This document shows, piece by piece, positions 36,435-46,232 of a stretch of DNA of 64,000 bases. Both the position numbers and the translations under genes were made by a program. Within the stretch, counting starts at the first letter, position 1; every line of letters starts with the position of its first letter. The stretch is from Streptomyces sp. SID486 (GTDB lineage: Bacteria; Actinomycetota; Actinomycetes; Streptomycetales; Streptomycetaceae). The DNA is taken from the NCBI RefSeq assembly GCF_009865385.1, contig NZ_WWJT01000809.1, forward strand, positions 55,124 to 119,123, read 5' to 3'. Under the pieces are notes generated by a model. It was not told the origin of the DNA. It ran no database searches and was given only the letters and a program-made list of their open reading frames with translations.

Positions 36435-38189
36435 TCACCACCTGGGCTCGACCCGGGCGATCCTCCGCAGCAGCCCCGGTGCCCAGCGGGACAGCAGGTG
36501 GGCGCCCCTGGCCTCCGCGGTCACCGGGGCCACCGCCGTGTTCCGGGCCACCGCGTCCAGGATCGCGTCGGCCACCTTCTCCGGCGGATAGTTGCGCAGT
36601 CCGTACAGGCGGGCGCTGCGCTGCTGCCGGCGCCGCTCCTCCGCCTCGTCGACCCCGGTGAAGCGGGTCGTGGAGGTGATGTTGGTGTTGACCAAGCCCG
36701 GGCAGACCGCCGTGACACCGATGCCCTGGGAAGCCAGTTCGGCGCGCAGGCACTCGGAGAGCATCAGCACGGCGGCTTTCGAGGTGCTGTAGGCAGGCAG
36801 GGCACGGGAGGGCTGGTACGCCGCCGCCGAGGCCGTGTTGACGATGTGGCCGCCCTGGCCGCGCTCGGCCATGCGCGCCCCGAAGAGGCGGCAGCCGTGG
36901 ATCACCCCCCACAGGTTCACGTCCAGCACCCTGCGCCAGTCGTCCGTCGTCGTGGCGAAGAAGGACCCCGACACGCCGATGCCCGCGTTGTTGACCAGCA
37001 CGTCCAGCACGCCGTACTCGTGGTGGACCTTCTCGGCGAGCTTCTCCATCGCCTGTTCGTCGGAGACGTCGGCCGGCTCGGCCCAGGACTGCGGCGCGCC
37101 GGCCAGCCGGGACAGCTCGGCGGTGCGGGCCGCGGCCTCGGCGTCGCGGTCGACGGCGATCACCCGGGCTCCGGCCTCGGCGAAGGCGAACGCCGTCGCC
37201 CGTCCGATGCCGCTGCCCGCGCCGGTGACCAGCACCAGCTGCCCGGCGAACCGGTCGGCATGGCGGCCGGTGGGGGCCGGGGCGGGCCGGCCGCCCGCCA
37301 CGGTGGTGACGAACTCCTCGATCCAGGCGGCGACCTGGTCGGGACGGGTGCGCGGAACCCAGTGCTTCGCCGGAAGCGTGCGGCGGGTCAGCTGGGGCAC
37401 CCACCGGTCCAGGTCGTCGTACAGCCGCTCCGAGAGGAAGGCGTCCTCCTGGGGCGTGATGAGCTGCACGGGCGCGTGTGCGTACGCGTCGGGACGCGGC
37501 CTGCGCAGGCGCGCGCGGACGTTGTCCCGATACAGCCAGGCACCGTGCGCCGCGTCGGAGGGGAGGGACCCGGTCGGGTAGTCCCCGCCGGGGACCCGCT
37601 CGACCCGCTCCAGGATCCTCGGCCAGCGCTTGCCGAGCGGACCGCGCCAGGCCAGCTCCGGCAGGGCCGGCGTGTGCAGGAGGTAGACGTACCAGGACTT
37701 CGCGCCCTGGCCGAGGAGCTGGCCCACCCGGCGGGGCGTCGGGCGCTTCACGCGCGCGCCGATCCAGTGCCCGAAGTGGTCCAGGCAGGGCCCGGAGATC
37801 GAGGTGAAGGAGGCGATACGGCCCTCCGTGCGGCCCACCGTGACGAACTCCCAGGACTGCACCGAGCCCCAGTCGTGCCCGACGAGATGCACCGGCCGGT
37901 CCGGGCTGACCTCGTCCACGACGGCCAGGAAGTCGTCCGTGAGCTTGGCGAGCGTGAACCCCCCGCGCAGCGGCTGCGGGGCCGTGGAGCGGCCGTGGCC
38001 CCGGACGTCGTAGAGGACCACGTGGAAGCGGTCGGCGAGCCGGGCCGCGACCTCCGACCAGACCTCCTTGCTGTCCGGGTAGCCGTGCACCAGGACGACC
38101 GTCGGCTGTTCCGGATCGCCCAGCTCGGCCACGCACAGCTCGACCCCGCCGGTGCGCACCCAGCGCTCACGCGCGCCTTCCAGTGTCAC
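36435..38189 (-). CDS. EphD-like fusion of alpha/beta hydrolase and short-chain dehydrogenase
   Basis: 584 residues in two enzymes. The N-terminal half (about 1-295) is an epoxide-hydrolase-type alpha/beta hydrolase: VVLVHGYPDSKEVW with oxyanion HGYP, nucleophile Asp in LVGHDWGS, and catalytic His in AKHWVP. The C-terminal half (about 310-584) is an SDR: TGAGSGIG, NNAG, and catalytic YSTSK. The layout matches mycobacterial EphD, implicated in mycolic-acid epoxide processing; Streptomyces lacks mycolates, so the substrate here is open. GTG 38189 overlaps the preceding M24 gene by 4 bases. Confidence 0.9.
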   Translation of the reverse strand: MTLEGARERWVRTGGVELCVAELGDPEQPTVVLVHGYPDSKEVWSEVAARLADRFHVVLYDVRGHGRSTAPQPLRGGFTLAKLTDDFLAVVDEVSPDRPVHLVGHDWGSVQSWEFVTVGRTEGRIASFTSISGPCLDHFGHWIGARVKRPTPRRVGQLLGQGAKSWYVYLLHTPALPELAWRGPLGKRWPRILERVERVPGGDYPTGSLPSDAAHGAWLYRDNVRARLRRPRPDAYAHAPVQLITPQEDAFLSERLYDDLDRWVPQLTRRTLPAKHWVPRTRPDQVAAWIEEFVTTVAGGRPAPAPTGRHADRFAGQLVLVTGAGSGIGRATAFAFAEAGARVIAVDRDAEAAARTAELSRLAGAPQSWAEPADVSDEQAMEKLAEKVHHEYGVLDVLVNNAGIGVSGSFFATTTDDWRRVLDVNLWGVIHGCRLFGARMAERGQGGHIVNTASAAAYQPSRALPAYSTSKAAVLMLSECLRAELASQGIGVTAVCPGLVNTNITSTTRFTGVDEAEERRRQQRSARLYGLRNYPPEKVADAILDAVARNTAVAPVTAEARGAHLLSRWAPGLLRRIARVEPRW

Positions 38190-39028
38190 TTCTCCTCCGC
38201 CCAGCGCCGCACGTGCGGCAGGTCGTCGTCCAGCCAGAACGCACTCTCCCCGGGGTCCCGCGAGTCGGTGACCACCAGGATCTCCTCGAACTTCGCGCCC
38301 GTGCCCCGGAAGCCGAGGTGCGGCTCGACCGCCCACAGCCCGGGCTGCGGCGGGTGATCCGAGAAGCGGTACGGCGACCACAGCGGCGACCAGCCGTCGC
38401 GGTGGCCGTGCAGCACGTCGGCGGCGAGCCCCTTCAGGGACTGCGTGCCGAACCCGAACAGACGGGGTGACCAGCGGCGCTCCCGCACCCGGTCCACCTT
38501 GTGGGCGATCACCCCGAACGGGTAGGCCCGGTGCCGGTTGGCGTAGCCCTGGCGGACCATCAGCCGGTCCACGTCCTGGTAGATCTCCCGCAGCGGGCGC
38601 CGCTCGCGCACCTCGCGCAGGATCAGTTCCCGGTGCGCCTCCAGATCGGCCATCAGCCGGTCCTGCACCGGGTTCACGCCCAGCGAGCCCGAGTACCCGA
38701 TGTCCGCGGTGTACCCCTCGTACACCGGTGCCATGTCGAGGATGAACGGCATCCCCGGTTCCAGGGCGCGGCCGGTCGGGAAGAACTGGAGCGGAACGCG
38801 GAAGTTCACGAACGCCGTGCGGTCGCCGAACCACGCGAAGGGGAGATGGAACCAGTCCCGCACCCCGCGCTCGCGCAGCCACTCCCGCTGCATCCGCGCC
38901 GCCTCGCGCTCGGTCACGCCCGGCTGCAGGCGTGCCGCGACCGCCTCCGCGCACTCGTAGGCGAGGCGCTGCACCCGTCCGAACCCCCGCAGTTCCGCGG
39001 TCAGTTCGCTGCTCACTGCCGTCGTCAT
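38186..39028 (-). CDS. M24 family metallopeptidase (Xaa-Pro dipeptidase-like)
   Basis: 280 residues, only the pita-bread catalytic domain. Metal ligands can be traced: Asp in FILDMAPVYEGYTADIGYSG (two Asp), His in VIAHKVDR, Glu in WAVEPHLGF and Glu in AKFEEILVV. It lacks the N-terminal domain of true prolidases, so it could be a related hydrolase rather than a peptidase. First gene of the M24-EphD-MerR operon. ATG 39028. Confidence 0.85.
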   Translation of the reverse strand: MTTAVSSELTAELRGFGRVQRLAYECAEAVAARLQPGVTEREAARMQREWLRERGVRDWFHLPFAWFGDRTAFVNFRVPLQFFPTGRALEPGMPFILDMAPVYEGYTADIGYSGSLGVNPVQDRLMADLEAHRELILREVRERRPLREIYQDVDRLMVRQGYANRHRAYPFGVIAHKVDRVRERRWSPRLFGFGTQSLKGLAADVLHGHRDGWSPLWSPYRFSDHPPQPGLWAVEPHLGFRGTGAKFEEILVVTDSRDPGESAFWLDDDLPHVRRWAEEK

Positions 39029-39321
39029 GCCGTCCCGTCCCGTCGCCTCGACGACTCGTCCGTCGCGCCGGCGACCTGTCCCGTCGACCCGCCCGGCCGA
39101 CCGCGGTACGCGTCCGTAACTTGACACTGGTGAATGTGACAGTTGTTAGAGGCGGCGTCAATAGGCCGGGTCGAGGGCTGTGGACGACGGCCGCCCGACG
39201 CTCGCGGACCACCCTTGGGTGGGCGCCCCCTAGGGCCCCGTAATACCTGGGGCTGACGAGGAAACGGCTCTGAGGTCTGACGACGGACGTGGTCCGGATC
39301 ACTACCGTCGGAGGCGTGACT
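39029..39321. promoter_or_regulatory. Divergent promoter region of the M24 and ABC operons
   Basis: A 293-bp gap with no gene. The stretch at 39115-39165 is relatively AT-rich (tgacac, then tgtgacagttgttag) and is the likeliest promoter area. MerR-type spaced repeats were looked for but none is convincing. Confidence 0.4.
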
Positions 39322-40287
39322 GTGATCGCGACCGAAAGCCTGAGCAAGCGGTTCCCCCGGGTGACCGCGCTCGACCGGCTGTCCGTGGACATCGGGCCCG
39401 GTGTGACCGGACTCGTCGGAGCCAACGGCGCCGGCAAGTCCACCCTGATCAAGATCTTGCTGGGGCTGTCCCCCGCGACGGAAGGCCGGGCCGAGGTGCT
39501 CGGCCTCGACGTCGCCACCAAGGGCGCCGCCATCCGCGAGCGGGTCGGGTACATGCCGGAGCACGACTGCCTGCCGCCCGACGTCTCGGCCACCGAGTTC
39601 GTCGTGCACATGGCCCGGATGTCCGGCCTGCCGCCCGCCGCCGCCCGCGAACGGACCGCCGACACCCTGCGCCATGTCGGTCTGTACGAGGAGCGCTACC
39701 GCCCCATCGGCGGCTACTCGACCGGTATGAAGCAGCGCGTGAAGCTGGCCCAGGCCCTGGTGCACGACCCGAAGCTGGTCTTCCTGGACGAGCCGACCAA
39801 CGGCCTCGACCCGGTCGGCCGCGACGAGATGCTCGGCCTGATCCGCCGCATCCACACCGACTTCGGCATCTCGGTCCTGGTCACCTCCCATCTGCTGGGC
39901 GAGCTGGAACGCACCTGCGACCACGTCGTCGTGGTCGACGGCGGCAAGCTCCTGCGCTCCAGCTCCACCACGGACTTCACCCAGACCACGACCACTCTCG
40001 CGATCGAGGTCACCGACAGCGACGCGCACCCGGACGGCACCCGCGCCGTCCGCGACGCGCTCCACGCGCGCGGTGCGACCACGCACGCGGAGCCCGGCGG
40101 TCTGCCCGGCGCCGGACACATCCTGCTGCTGACCGCCACGGGCGAGGAGACGTACGACCTCGTCCGGGACGTGGTCGCCGACCTCGGCCTCGGCCTGGTG
40201 CGCATGGAACAGCGCCGGCACCGCATCTCCGAGGTGTTCATCAGCAACGACGAACAGCGGAAGGAGGCCGTCGGCCATGGCGGTTGA
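39322..40287 (+). CDS. ABC transporter ATP-binding protein
   Basis: 321 residues. Walker A GANGAGKST (about 36-44), signature YSTGMKQRVKLAQ (about 132-144) and Walker B LVFLDEPTN (about 152-160). The C-terminal extension is typical of Nat/DrrA-type exporters. It pairs with the permease that overlaps its end by 11 bases. GTG 39322 is chosen: ggagg lies 7 bases upstream, while earlier GTGs have worse spacing. The whole operon is two ATPases and two permeases, as in antibiotic- or lipid-related exporters; substrate unknown. Confidence 0.9.
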   Translation: MIATESLSKRFPRVTALDRLSVDIGPGVTGLVGANGAGKSTLIKILLGLSPATEGRAEVLGLDVATKGAAIRERVGYMPEHDCLPPDVSATEFVVHMARMSGLPPAAARERTADTLRHVGLYEERYRPIGGYSTGMKQRVKLAQALVHDPKLVFLDEPTNGLDPVGRDEMLGLIRRIHTDFGISVLVTSHLLGELERTCDHVVVVDGGKLLRSSSTTDFTQTTTTLAIEVTDSDAHPDGTRAVRDALHARGATTHAEPGGLPGAGHILLLTATGEETYDLVRDVVADLGLGLVRMEQRRHRISEVFISNDEQRKEAVGHGG

Positions 40288-41185
40288 GCATCCCCTGGCA
40301 ACGCCCACCGGCGACCAGTCCCGCATCCACGACATCGGCTACCGCGGCTACGACGGCCCCCGCCTCGGCCGCGCGTACGCCCGCCGCTCGCTGTACTCGC
40401 AGTCCCTGCGCGGCGCCTACGGCCTCGGCCGCTCGGTGAAGTCCAAGGTGCTGCCGATGCTGCTGTTCGCGGTGATGTGCGTGCCCGCCGCCATCATGGT
40501 CGCCGTCGCCGTCGCCACCAAGGCGCACGAACTGCCGGTGTCCTACACCCGGTACGCGATCATCATGCAGGCCGTGATCAGCCTGTACGTCGCCTCCCAG
40601 GCACCGCAGGCCGTCTCGCGGGACCTGCGCTTCAAGACGGTGCCGCTGTACTTCTCGCGGCCCATCGAGACCGCCGACTACGTCCGCGCCAAGTTCGCGG
40701 CACTCGCCTCGGCACTGTTCGTCCTCACCGCCGCCCCCCTGCTCGTGATGTACGTGGGCGCGCTCCTGTCCAAGATGGGCTTCGCCCACCAGACCGAGGA
40801 ATTCGCCCAGGGACTGGTCTCCGTGGCCCTGCTCTCGCTGCTCTTCGCCGGAATCGGCCTGGTCATCGCGGCCGTCACCCCGCGCCGCGGGTTCGGTATC
40901 GCCGCCGTGATCGCCGTGCTGACCATCTCCTACGGCGCGGTCTCCACCCTTCAGGCCATCGCCGACGTCCAGGGCAGCGGTGACGCCGTCCCGTGGATCG
41001 GCCTGTTCTCACCGATCACGCTGATCGACGGCGTCCAGTCGGCCTTCCTCGGCGGCAGCTCGGCCTTCCCCGGACAGGCCGGCCCGTCCAGCGGCGAGGG
41101 CGTGGTCTACGCCGTGTTCGTCCTGGGCCTGATCGCCGCCTGCTACGCCCTGCTGGTCCGCCGCTACCGGAAGGTCGGCCTGTGA
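40277..41185 (+). CDS. ABC transporter permease
   Basis: 302 residues with about six hydrophobic segments and a soluble N-terminus (IHDIGYRGYDGPRLGRAYA). It resembles ABC-2-type permeases partnered with Nat/DrrA-type ATPases. It overlaps the upstream ATPase gene, so translation is coupled and the two probably form one complex. Confidence 0.88.
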   Translation: MAVEHPLATPTGDQSRIHDIGYRGYDGPRLGRAYARRSLYSQSLRGAYGLGRSVKSKVLPMLLFAVMCVPAAIMVAVAVATKAHELPVSYTRYAIIMQAVISLYVASQAPQAVSRDLRFKTVPLYFSRPIETADYVRAKFAALASALFVLTAAPLLVMYVGALLSKMGFAHQTEEFAQGLVSVALLSLLFAGIGLVIAAVTPRRGFGIAAVIAVLTISYGAVSTLQAIADVQGSGDAVPWIGLFSPITLIDGVQSAFLGGSSAFPGQAGPSSGEGVVYAVFVLGLIAACYALLVRRYRKVGL

Positions 41186-41237
41186 CCGAGCCCAGTCCGT
41201 CTCCCGCCTCCACCCTTCCAAGGAACGGGCCGCGCCC

Positions 41238-42149
41238 ATGAGCACTCTCACCATCGACCACGTCTCGCGCTGGTTCGGCAACGTCGTCGCCGTCAACGAC
41301 ATCACCATGACCATCGGCCCCGGGGTCACCGGTCTGCTCGGCCCCAACGGCGCCGGGAAGTCCACCCTGATCAACATGATGGGCGGCTTCCTCGCCCCCT
41401 CCACCGGCACCGTCACCCTCGACGGACAGCCCGTGTGGCGCAACGAGACGATCTACCGGCACATCGGCATCGTCCCCGAGCGGGAGGCGATGTACGACTT
41501 CCTCACCGGCCGCGAGTTCGTCGTGGCCAACGCGGAGCTGCACGGCCTCGGGGACAAGGCCGCCCAGCGCGCCCTGGCCACGGTGGAGATGGAGTACGCA
41601 CAGGACCGGAAGATCGCCACATACTCCAAGGGCATGCGGCAGCGCGTGAAGATGGCGAGCGCCCTCGTGCACGACCCGTCGCTGCTGTTGCTGGACGAGC
41701 CGTTCAACGGCATGGACCCGCGCCAGCGCATGCAACTGATGGACCTGCTGCGGAAGATGGGCGACGAGGGCCGCACGGTGCTGTTCTCCTCGCACATCCT
41801 CGAAGAGGTCGAACAGCTCGCCCGGCACATCGAGGTCGTCGTCGCCGGACGGCACGCGGCCAGCGGTGACTTCCGCAGAATCCGCCGCCTGATGACCGAC
41901 CGTCCGCACCGCTACCTGGTGCGCTCCAGCGACGACCGCGCCCTCGCGGCGGCACTGATCGCCGACCCGTCGACGGCCGGCATCGAGGTCGACCACGCCG
42001 AGGGCGCCCTGCGCATCCAGGCCGTGGACTTCGGCCGCTTCACCGCGCTGCTGCCGAAGGTCGCCCGGGACCACGGCATCCGGCTGCTCACGGTCTCGCC
42101 GTCCGACGAGTCCCTGGAGTCCGTCTTCTCGTATCTCGTCGCGGCGTAG
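41238..42149 (+). CDS. ABC transporter ATP-binding protein (second)
   Basis: 303 residues. Walker A GPNGAGKST (about 36-44), signature YSKGMRQRVKMAS (about 131-143) and Walker B LLLLDEPFNG. It is a paralog of the ATPase at 39322 and pairs with the permease that starts 11 bases after it. ATG preceded by aaggaac. Confidence 0.9.
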   Translation: MSTLTIDHVSRWFGNVVAVNDITMTIGPGVTGLLGPNGAGKSTLINMMGGFLAPSTGTVTLDGQPVWRNETIYRHIGIVPEREAMYDFLTGREFVVANAELHGLGDKAAQRALATVEMEYAQDRKIATYSKGMRQRVKMASALVHDPSLLLLDEPFNGMDPRQRMQLMDLLRKMGDEGRTVLFSSHILEEVEQLARHIEVVVAGRHAASGDFRRIRRLMTDRPHRYLVRSSDDRALAAALIADPSTAGIEVDHAEGALRIQAVDFGRFTALLPKVARDHGIRLLTVSPSDESLESVFSYLVAA

Positions 42150-42160
42150 GAGGCCGAAAG

Positions 42161-42880
42161 ATGTACGACCCCACCGTCGCCCGGCTCACCTACCGAGCCT
42201 TGCTCGGCCGCCGCCGGGCCCTCATCCTCGGCGCGCTGCCGCTGCTGCTGATCGTGATCTCCGTTGCCGTACGCGGCCTGACCGGGGCCGACGACCAGAC
42301 GGCGGCAGACGTCCTCGGCGGCTTCGCGCTCGCCACCATGGTGCCGATCATCGGTGTCATCGCCGGCACGGGCGCGATCGGCCCGGAGATCGACGACGGC
42401 TCCGTCGTCTACCTGCTGTCCAAGCCGCTCAAGCGGCCCACGATCATCCTCACCAAGCTGATCGTCGCCATCGCCGTGACCATGGCCTTCTCGGCGGTGC
42501 CGACCCTGATCGCGGGCCTCGTCCTGAACGGCAACGGCCAGCAGATCGCGGTCGCCTACACGGTCGCCGCGCTGATCTCCTCCATCGCCTACTCGGCGGT
42601 CTTCCTGCTGCTGGGCACGGTCTCCCGGCACGCGGTGGTCTTCGGGCTCGTCTACGCCCTGGTCTGGGAGGCGCTGTTCGGCTCCCTGGTGCCGGGCGCG
42701 CGCACGCTGAGCATCCAGCAGTGGTCGCTCGCCGTCGCCCACAAGGTCACCGGCGGGGACCTGGTGACCTCGGACGTGAGCCTGCCGACGGCCACCGTCC
42801 TGCTGGTGGTGGTCACGGTCCTGGCCACCTGGTACGCCGGCCAGAAGCTGCGCTCGCTGACGCTGGCGGGCGAGGAGTAG
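42161..42880 (+). CDS. ABC transporter permease (second)
   Basis: 239 residues with about six TM helices. A motif IGPEIDDGSVVYLLSKPLKR (about 67-86) matches ABC-2-type permeases that follow Nat-type ATPases. Last gene of the four-gene exporter operon, with a hairpin just after it. Confidence 0.88.
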   Translation: MYDPTVARLTYRALLGRRRALILGALPLLLIVISVAVRGLTGADDQTAADVLGGFALATMVPIIGVIAGTGAIGPEIDDGSVVYLLSKPLKRPTIILTKLIVAIAVTMAFSAVPTLIAGLVLNGNGQQIAVAYTVAALISSIAYSAVFLLLGTVSRHAVVFGLVYALVWEALFGSLVPGARTLSIQQWSLAVAHKVTGGDLVTSDVSLPTATVLLVVVTVLATWYAGQKLRSLTLAGEE

Positions 42881-42888
42881 CCGGCACC

Positions 42889-42919
42889 GCCCTGACGGGG
42901 CCTTCACCTCCGTCAGGGC
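42889..42919 (+). terminator. Hairpin terminator of the ABC operon
   Basis: A 10-bp perfect stem (42889-42898 with 42910-42919) and an 11-base loop, 8 bases after the second permease stop. The next gene starts 38 bases later with its own ribosome-binding site, so some read-through is possible. Confidence 0.7.
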
Positions 42920-42957
42920 ACCCTGGTTCCAGGGACGTACTGCTGGGAGGCACGGAC

Positions 42958-43176
42958 ATGGCTGACGAGGCGCTGCCCGCCGACGAGTGGGACGGGATCG
43001 TCCTCGACGAGGAGTTCATACGCTCCGCCGGGTCCCGCGAACCGTCCGCCCGGGCCCGGATGCTCGCCGCCCGCTGGCGGGCCGAGGAGCCGCAGCCGGA
43101 GCCCTGGCGCTCCGACGAGCCGCCGGCGGGATGGTTCTTCAGCAAGGCACGCAGACGACGGTGGCGCCGCCGTTAG
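42958..43176 (+). CDS. Small hypothetical protein, charged with basic tail
   Basis: 72 residues, not recognised. Acidic first half (ADEWDGIVLDEEFIRSAG), then an Arg/Glu/Trp segment, ending in a strongly basic KARRRRWRRR. Such a tail suggests nucleic-acid or membrane-surface binding; that is a guess. The gene looks real: ATG with gggagg 7 bases upstream and high-GC third positions. It sits between the ABC operon and tRNA-Ser. Confidence 0.7.
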   Translation: MADEALPADEWDGIVLDEEFIRSAGSREPSARARMLAARWRAEEPQPEPWRSDEPPAGWFFSKARRRRWRRR

Positions 43177-43467
43177 CGTCACCCGCCCACCGGTGGCGGC
43201 CCGCCTCCGCTCGATGGCGGCTTTATTCGGTGGCGGGCAACTCGGCGGGAAGGCAGAGTGGTTGTGCCCCGTCCGCCGGGACCGTCCCGGCGCCGCGTAC
43301 CGGGAGTGGAGGTGGGCGATGTCGATGCACGGCAGTACGCCCGGCTCCCGACAGGGCAGCCCGAGGCCGGCTCCGGAGAGACTCATTACCTCTCCGTGAT
43401 GCCACGGGAGCTGCCCGGGGCGGCCGCTTCGAGCACGCGATGTCGCTCTCGCGTGGGCCGCCCACCC

Positions 43468-43554
<87 letters not shown>

Positions 43555-43676
43555 CAAGACGACGCCACCAGGCCCGGCATCCCGCGGGACCGGGGCGCGA
43601 CCCCCGCACCACCCCGCACCGACCGCGCGCGACTCCCCGCACCACCCCGCGCGACGACCGCCCTCCGTGGCGGCGG

Positions 43677-44078
43677 TCAGGCCGCCCGGGCGTCGGCGAT
43701 CTTGTCCAGTTCCCGCATCGCCTCCGCGTGGGCGCTCATCATGCGGTTCACCGTGCCCGTCGTGAAGAGGACCGCGCCGGCGAGTGACACTGGGACGGAC
43801 AGGCCGAGGACCGCCAGCACCTCCGGCCAGTCGCGTTCGTTCGCGCAGTAGTCACCCTTGCGGACGCCCTCGTTGGCGGTGCCACGGTCCGTCAGCAGGC
43901 GGGACTCGCACTGGGCGGGGTACCGGTCCCCCTCCTCACGGTCCGCCTCGTACGGCGTGAGCAGCAGGACGGCGCACCAGGTCCACAGCAGCCCCGCCAC
44001 GGCCAGCAGCCCGATCCCCCAGGCACGTATGCGGGACGAGCGGTCGCGGAAGTCGAGGTCGTAATCACGTGATCGCAT
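43677..44078 (-). CDS. Hypothetical two-TM membrane protein
   Basis: 133 residues, not recognised. Two hydrophobic helices (about 23-42 and 90-112) flank a loop with two Cys (AQCESRLLT and GDYCANERDW), which would lie outside the cell and could form a disulfide. ATG 44078 precedes MRSRDYDLDFRDRSSR. It is the last gene on the minus strand after the HAD-serS pair, with a 40-bp gap. Confidence 0.7.
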   Translation of the reverse strand: MRSRDYDLDFRDRSSRIRAWGIGLLAVAGLLWTWCAVLLLTPYEADREEGDRYPAQCESRLLTDRGTANEGVRKGDYCANERDWPEVLAVLGLSVPVSLAGAVLFTTGTVNRMMSAHAEAMRELDKIADARAA

Positions 44079-44118
44079 GGCCGCCCAACGTATCAACCTC
44101 CGTGGACGGCCGGTGCGT

Positions 44119-44919
44119 TCAGCCCAGCAACCGCTCCAGCACCACCGCGATGCCGTCGTCCTCGTTCGAGGACGTCACCTCGTCGGCCACCGCACGCAGC
44201 TCCTCGTGGGCGTTGGCCATGGCCACACCGTGGGCCGCCCAGCCGAACATCGGGATGTCGTTGGGCATGTCGCCGAAGGCGATCGTGTCGGCGGCCTTCA
44301 GGCCCAGGCGGCGGGCCGCCAGGGACAGGCCCGTGGCCTTGGACAGCCCGAGCGGGAGCAGCTCCACGACGCCCTCGCCCGCCATGGCCACCGTGACGAA
44401 GCCGCCGGCCGCCTGCCGGGCCGCCTCCGCCAGCTCGTCGTCGCCCATCGTCGGGTGCTGTATGTAGATCTTGTTGAGGGGCGCCGTCCACAGGTCGGCG
44501 GCGTCCGTGAACGGCGTCGCGGGCAGCCTGCCGGTGACCGCGTAGCCGGGGCCCACCAGCACCTCGCCGTCGAGGCCGTCGCGGCTGGCCGCCAGGTACA
44601 GCGGACCCACCTCGGCCTCGATCTTGGCCAGGGCAACGCCTGCCAGCTGCCGGTCCAGGGTGACCGAGGTCAGCAGGCGGTGGCTCCCGGCGTCGTAGAC
44701 CTGGGCGCCCTGGCCGCACACGGCGAGGCCGTCGTAGCCGAGGTCGTCCAGGACGTGCCGGGTCCACGGGACCGCGCGGCCGGTGACGACGATGTGCGCG
44801 GCGCCCGCCGCGGTGGCCGCGGCGAGCGCGTCACGGGTGCGCTGGGAGACCGACTCGTCGGAGCGCAGCAGCGTGCCGTCGAGGTCGGTGGCGATCAGCC
44901 GGTAGGGGAACCCGGTCAC
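44119..44919 (-). CDS. Cof-type HAD-IIB phosphatase (second copy)
   Basis: 266 residues. Motif [13 protein letters not shown] (about 9-20) and motif [16 protein letters not shown] (about 207-220). It is clearly paralogous to the protein at 32550-33422, sharing motif text and the C-terminal DDG(I/V)AVV. GTG 44919 overlaps the serS stop by 4 bases, so it is translationally coupled to serS. Confidence 0.9.
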   Translation of the reverse strand: MTGFPYRLIATDLDGTLLRSDESVSQRTRDALAAATAAGAAHIVVTGRAVPWTRHVLDDLGYDGLAVCGQGAQVYDAGSHRLLTSVTLDRQLAGVALAKIEAEVGPLYLAASRDGLDGEVLVGPGYAVTGRLPATPFTDAADLWTAPLNKIYIQHPTMGDDELAEAARQAAGGFVTVAMAGEGVVELLPLGLSKATGLSLAARRLGLKAADTIAFGDMPNDIPMFGWAAHGVAMANAHEELRAVADEVTSSNEDDGIAVVLERLLG

Positions 44920-46232
44920 TTGGCGATCGGCTCCAGGACCTCGCGGCCGCCCAGGTACGGGCGCAGCACCTCGGGGACCCGGACGGAGCCGTCGGCCAGC
45001 TGGTGGTTCTCCAGGATCGCCACGATCGTGCGCGGTACGGCGCACAGGGTGCCGTTGAGCGTGGCCAGCGGCCTGACCTGCCCGCCCGTCGCCCGGCCGG
45101 AGGCCGCGTCGCCACCGCCGGACTTCTCGCGGACCCGGATGGACAGCCGACGGGACTGGAACTCGGTGCAGTCCGAGGTCGAGGTCAGCTCGCGGTACTT
45201 GCCCTGGGTCGGGATCCACGCCTCGCAGTCGAACTTGCGGGCGGCCGAGGAGCCGAGGTCACCGGAGGCGACGTCGATCACCCGGAAGGGCAGCTCCAGC
45301 GACTCCAGCCACTGCTTCTCCCATGCCAGCAGGCGCTGGTGCTCGGCCTGCGAGTCCTCGGGAGCGACGTACGAGAACATCTCGACCTTGTCGAACTGGT
45401 GCACGCGGAAGATGCCTCGCGTGTCCTTGCCGTGCGAACCGGCCTCGCGGCGGAAGCACGGGGAGAAGCCCGCGTAGCGCAGCGGCAGCTTGTCCGCGTC
45501 GATGATCTCGTCCATGTGGTAGGCCGCCAGCGGGACCTCGGAGGTGCCGACCAGGTAGAGGTCGTCCTTGTCGAGGTGGTAGACGTCCTGGGCGGCCTGG
45601 CCGAGGAAGCCGGTGCCGGCCATGGACCCCGGGCGGACCAGGGCGGGCGTCAGCATCGGCGTGAAGCCGGCCGCGGTGGCCTGGGCGATCGCCGCGTTGA
45701 CCAGGGCGAGCTCCAGCAGGGCGCCGACGCCGGTGAGGAAGTAGAAGCGGGAGCCGGAGACCTTGGCACCGCGTTCGACGTCGATCGCGCCGAGCAGCTG
45801 GCCCAGCTCCAGGTGGTCCTTGGGCTCGAAGCCCTCGGCGCCGAAGTCGCGGATCGTGCCGTGCGTCTCCAGCGTGACGAAGTCCTCCTCGCCGCCGACG
45901 GGCACGTCGGGGTGGACGAGGTTGCCGAGGCGCAGCAGCAGTTCCTGGGTCTCGGCGTCGGCCGCGTCGCGCTCGGCGTCGGCCGCCTTCACGTCGGCCT
46001 TCAGCTGCTCGGCACGCTTGAGCAGCTCGGCCTTCTCGTCGGGAGAGGCCTTGGGGATCAGCTTGCCGAGCTGCTTCTGCTCGGCGCGCAGCTCGTCGAA
46101 GCGGACGCCGGAGGACCTGCGCCGCTCGTCGGCAGACAGGAGGGAGTCGACGAGCGCGACGTCCTCTCCACGGGCGCGCTGCGACGCGCGCACACGGTCG
46201 GGGTCCTCACGGAGCAGGCGAAGGTCAATCAC
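44916..46232 (-). CDS. serS: Seryl-tRNA synthetase
   Basis: 438 residues. The N-terminal coiled-coil arm (about 30-115) grips the tRNA-Ser variable arm. The class II catalytic domain follows, with motif 2 [20 protein letters not shown] (about 265-284) and a C-terminal NGTLCAVPR (motif 3). GTG 46232 begins [15 protein letters not shown], the usual start. It charges tRNA-Ser, one gene of which lies 1.4 kb past its 3' end. No T-box is visible upstream. Confidence 0.97.
   Translation of the reverse strand: MIDLRLLREDPDRVRASQRARGEDVALVDSLLSADERRRSSGVRFDELRAEQKQLGKLIPKASPDEKAELLKRAEQLKADVKAADAERDAADAETQELLLRLGNLVHPDVPVGGEEDFVTLETHGTIRDFGAEGFEPKDHLELGQLLGAIDVERGAKVSGSRFYFLTGVGALLELALVNAAIAQATAAGFTPMLTPALVRPGSMAGTGFLGQAAQDVYHLDKDDLYLVGTSEVPLAAYHMDEIIDADKLPLRYAGFSPCFRREAGSHGKDTRGIFRVHQFDKVEMFSYVAPEDSQAEHQRLLAWEKQWLESLELPFRVIDVASGDLGSSAARKFDCEAWIPTQGKYRELTSTSDCTEFQSRRLSIRVREKSGGGDAASGRATGGQVRPLATLNGTLCAVPRTIVAILENHQLADGSVRVPEVLRPYLGGREVLEPIAK

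Noticed and set aside
35478..38357. Very long reading frames antisense to real genes (this one 959 codons; similar at 5957-8233 minus and 25991-28648 minus)
   Set aside because: They are shadows of high-GC third positions in the opposite strand's genes. They have no family likeness, odd Asp/Gly/Arg/Val composition and overlap well-identified genes.
36435..39665. One giant fusion running through the EphD-like gene and further upstream
   Set aside because: The M24 peptidase occupies 38186-39028 in another frame with clear metal ligands. The upstream part of the long frame is its shadow.
44066..44077. Palindrome around CACGTG near 44070 as another parS
   Set aside because: Only the inner TCACGTGA matches; the outer bases differ at several positions, unlike the one-mismatch sites.
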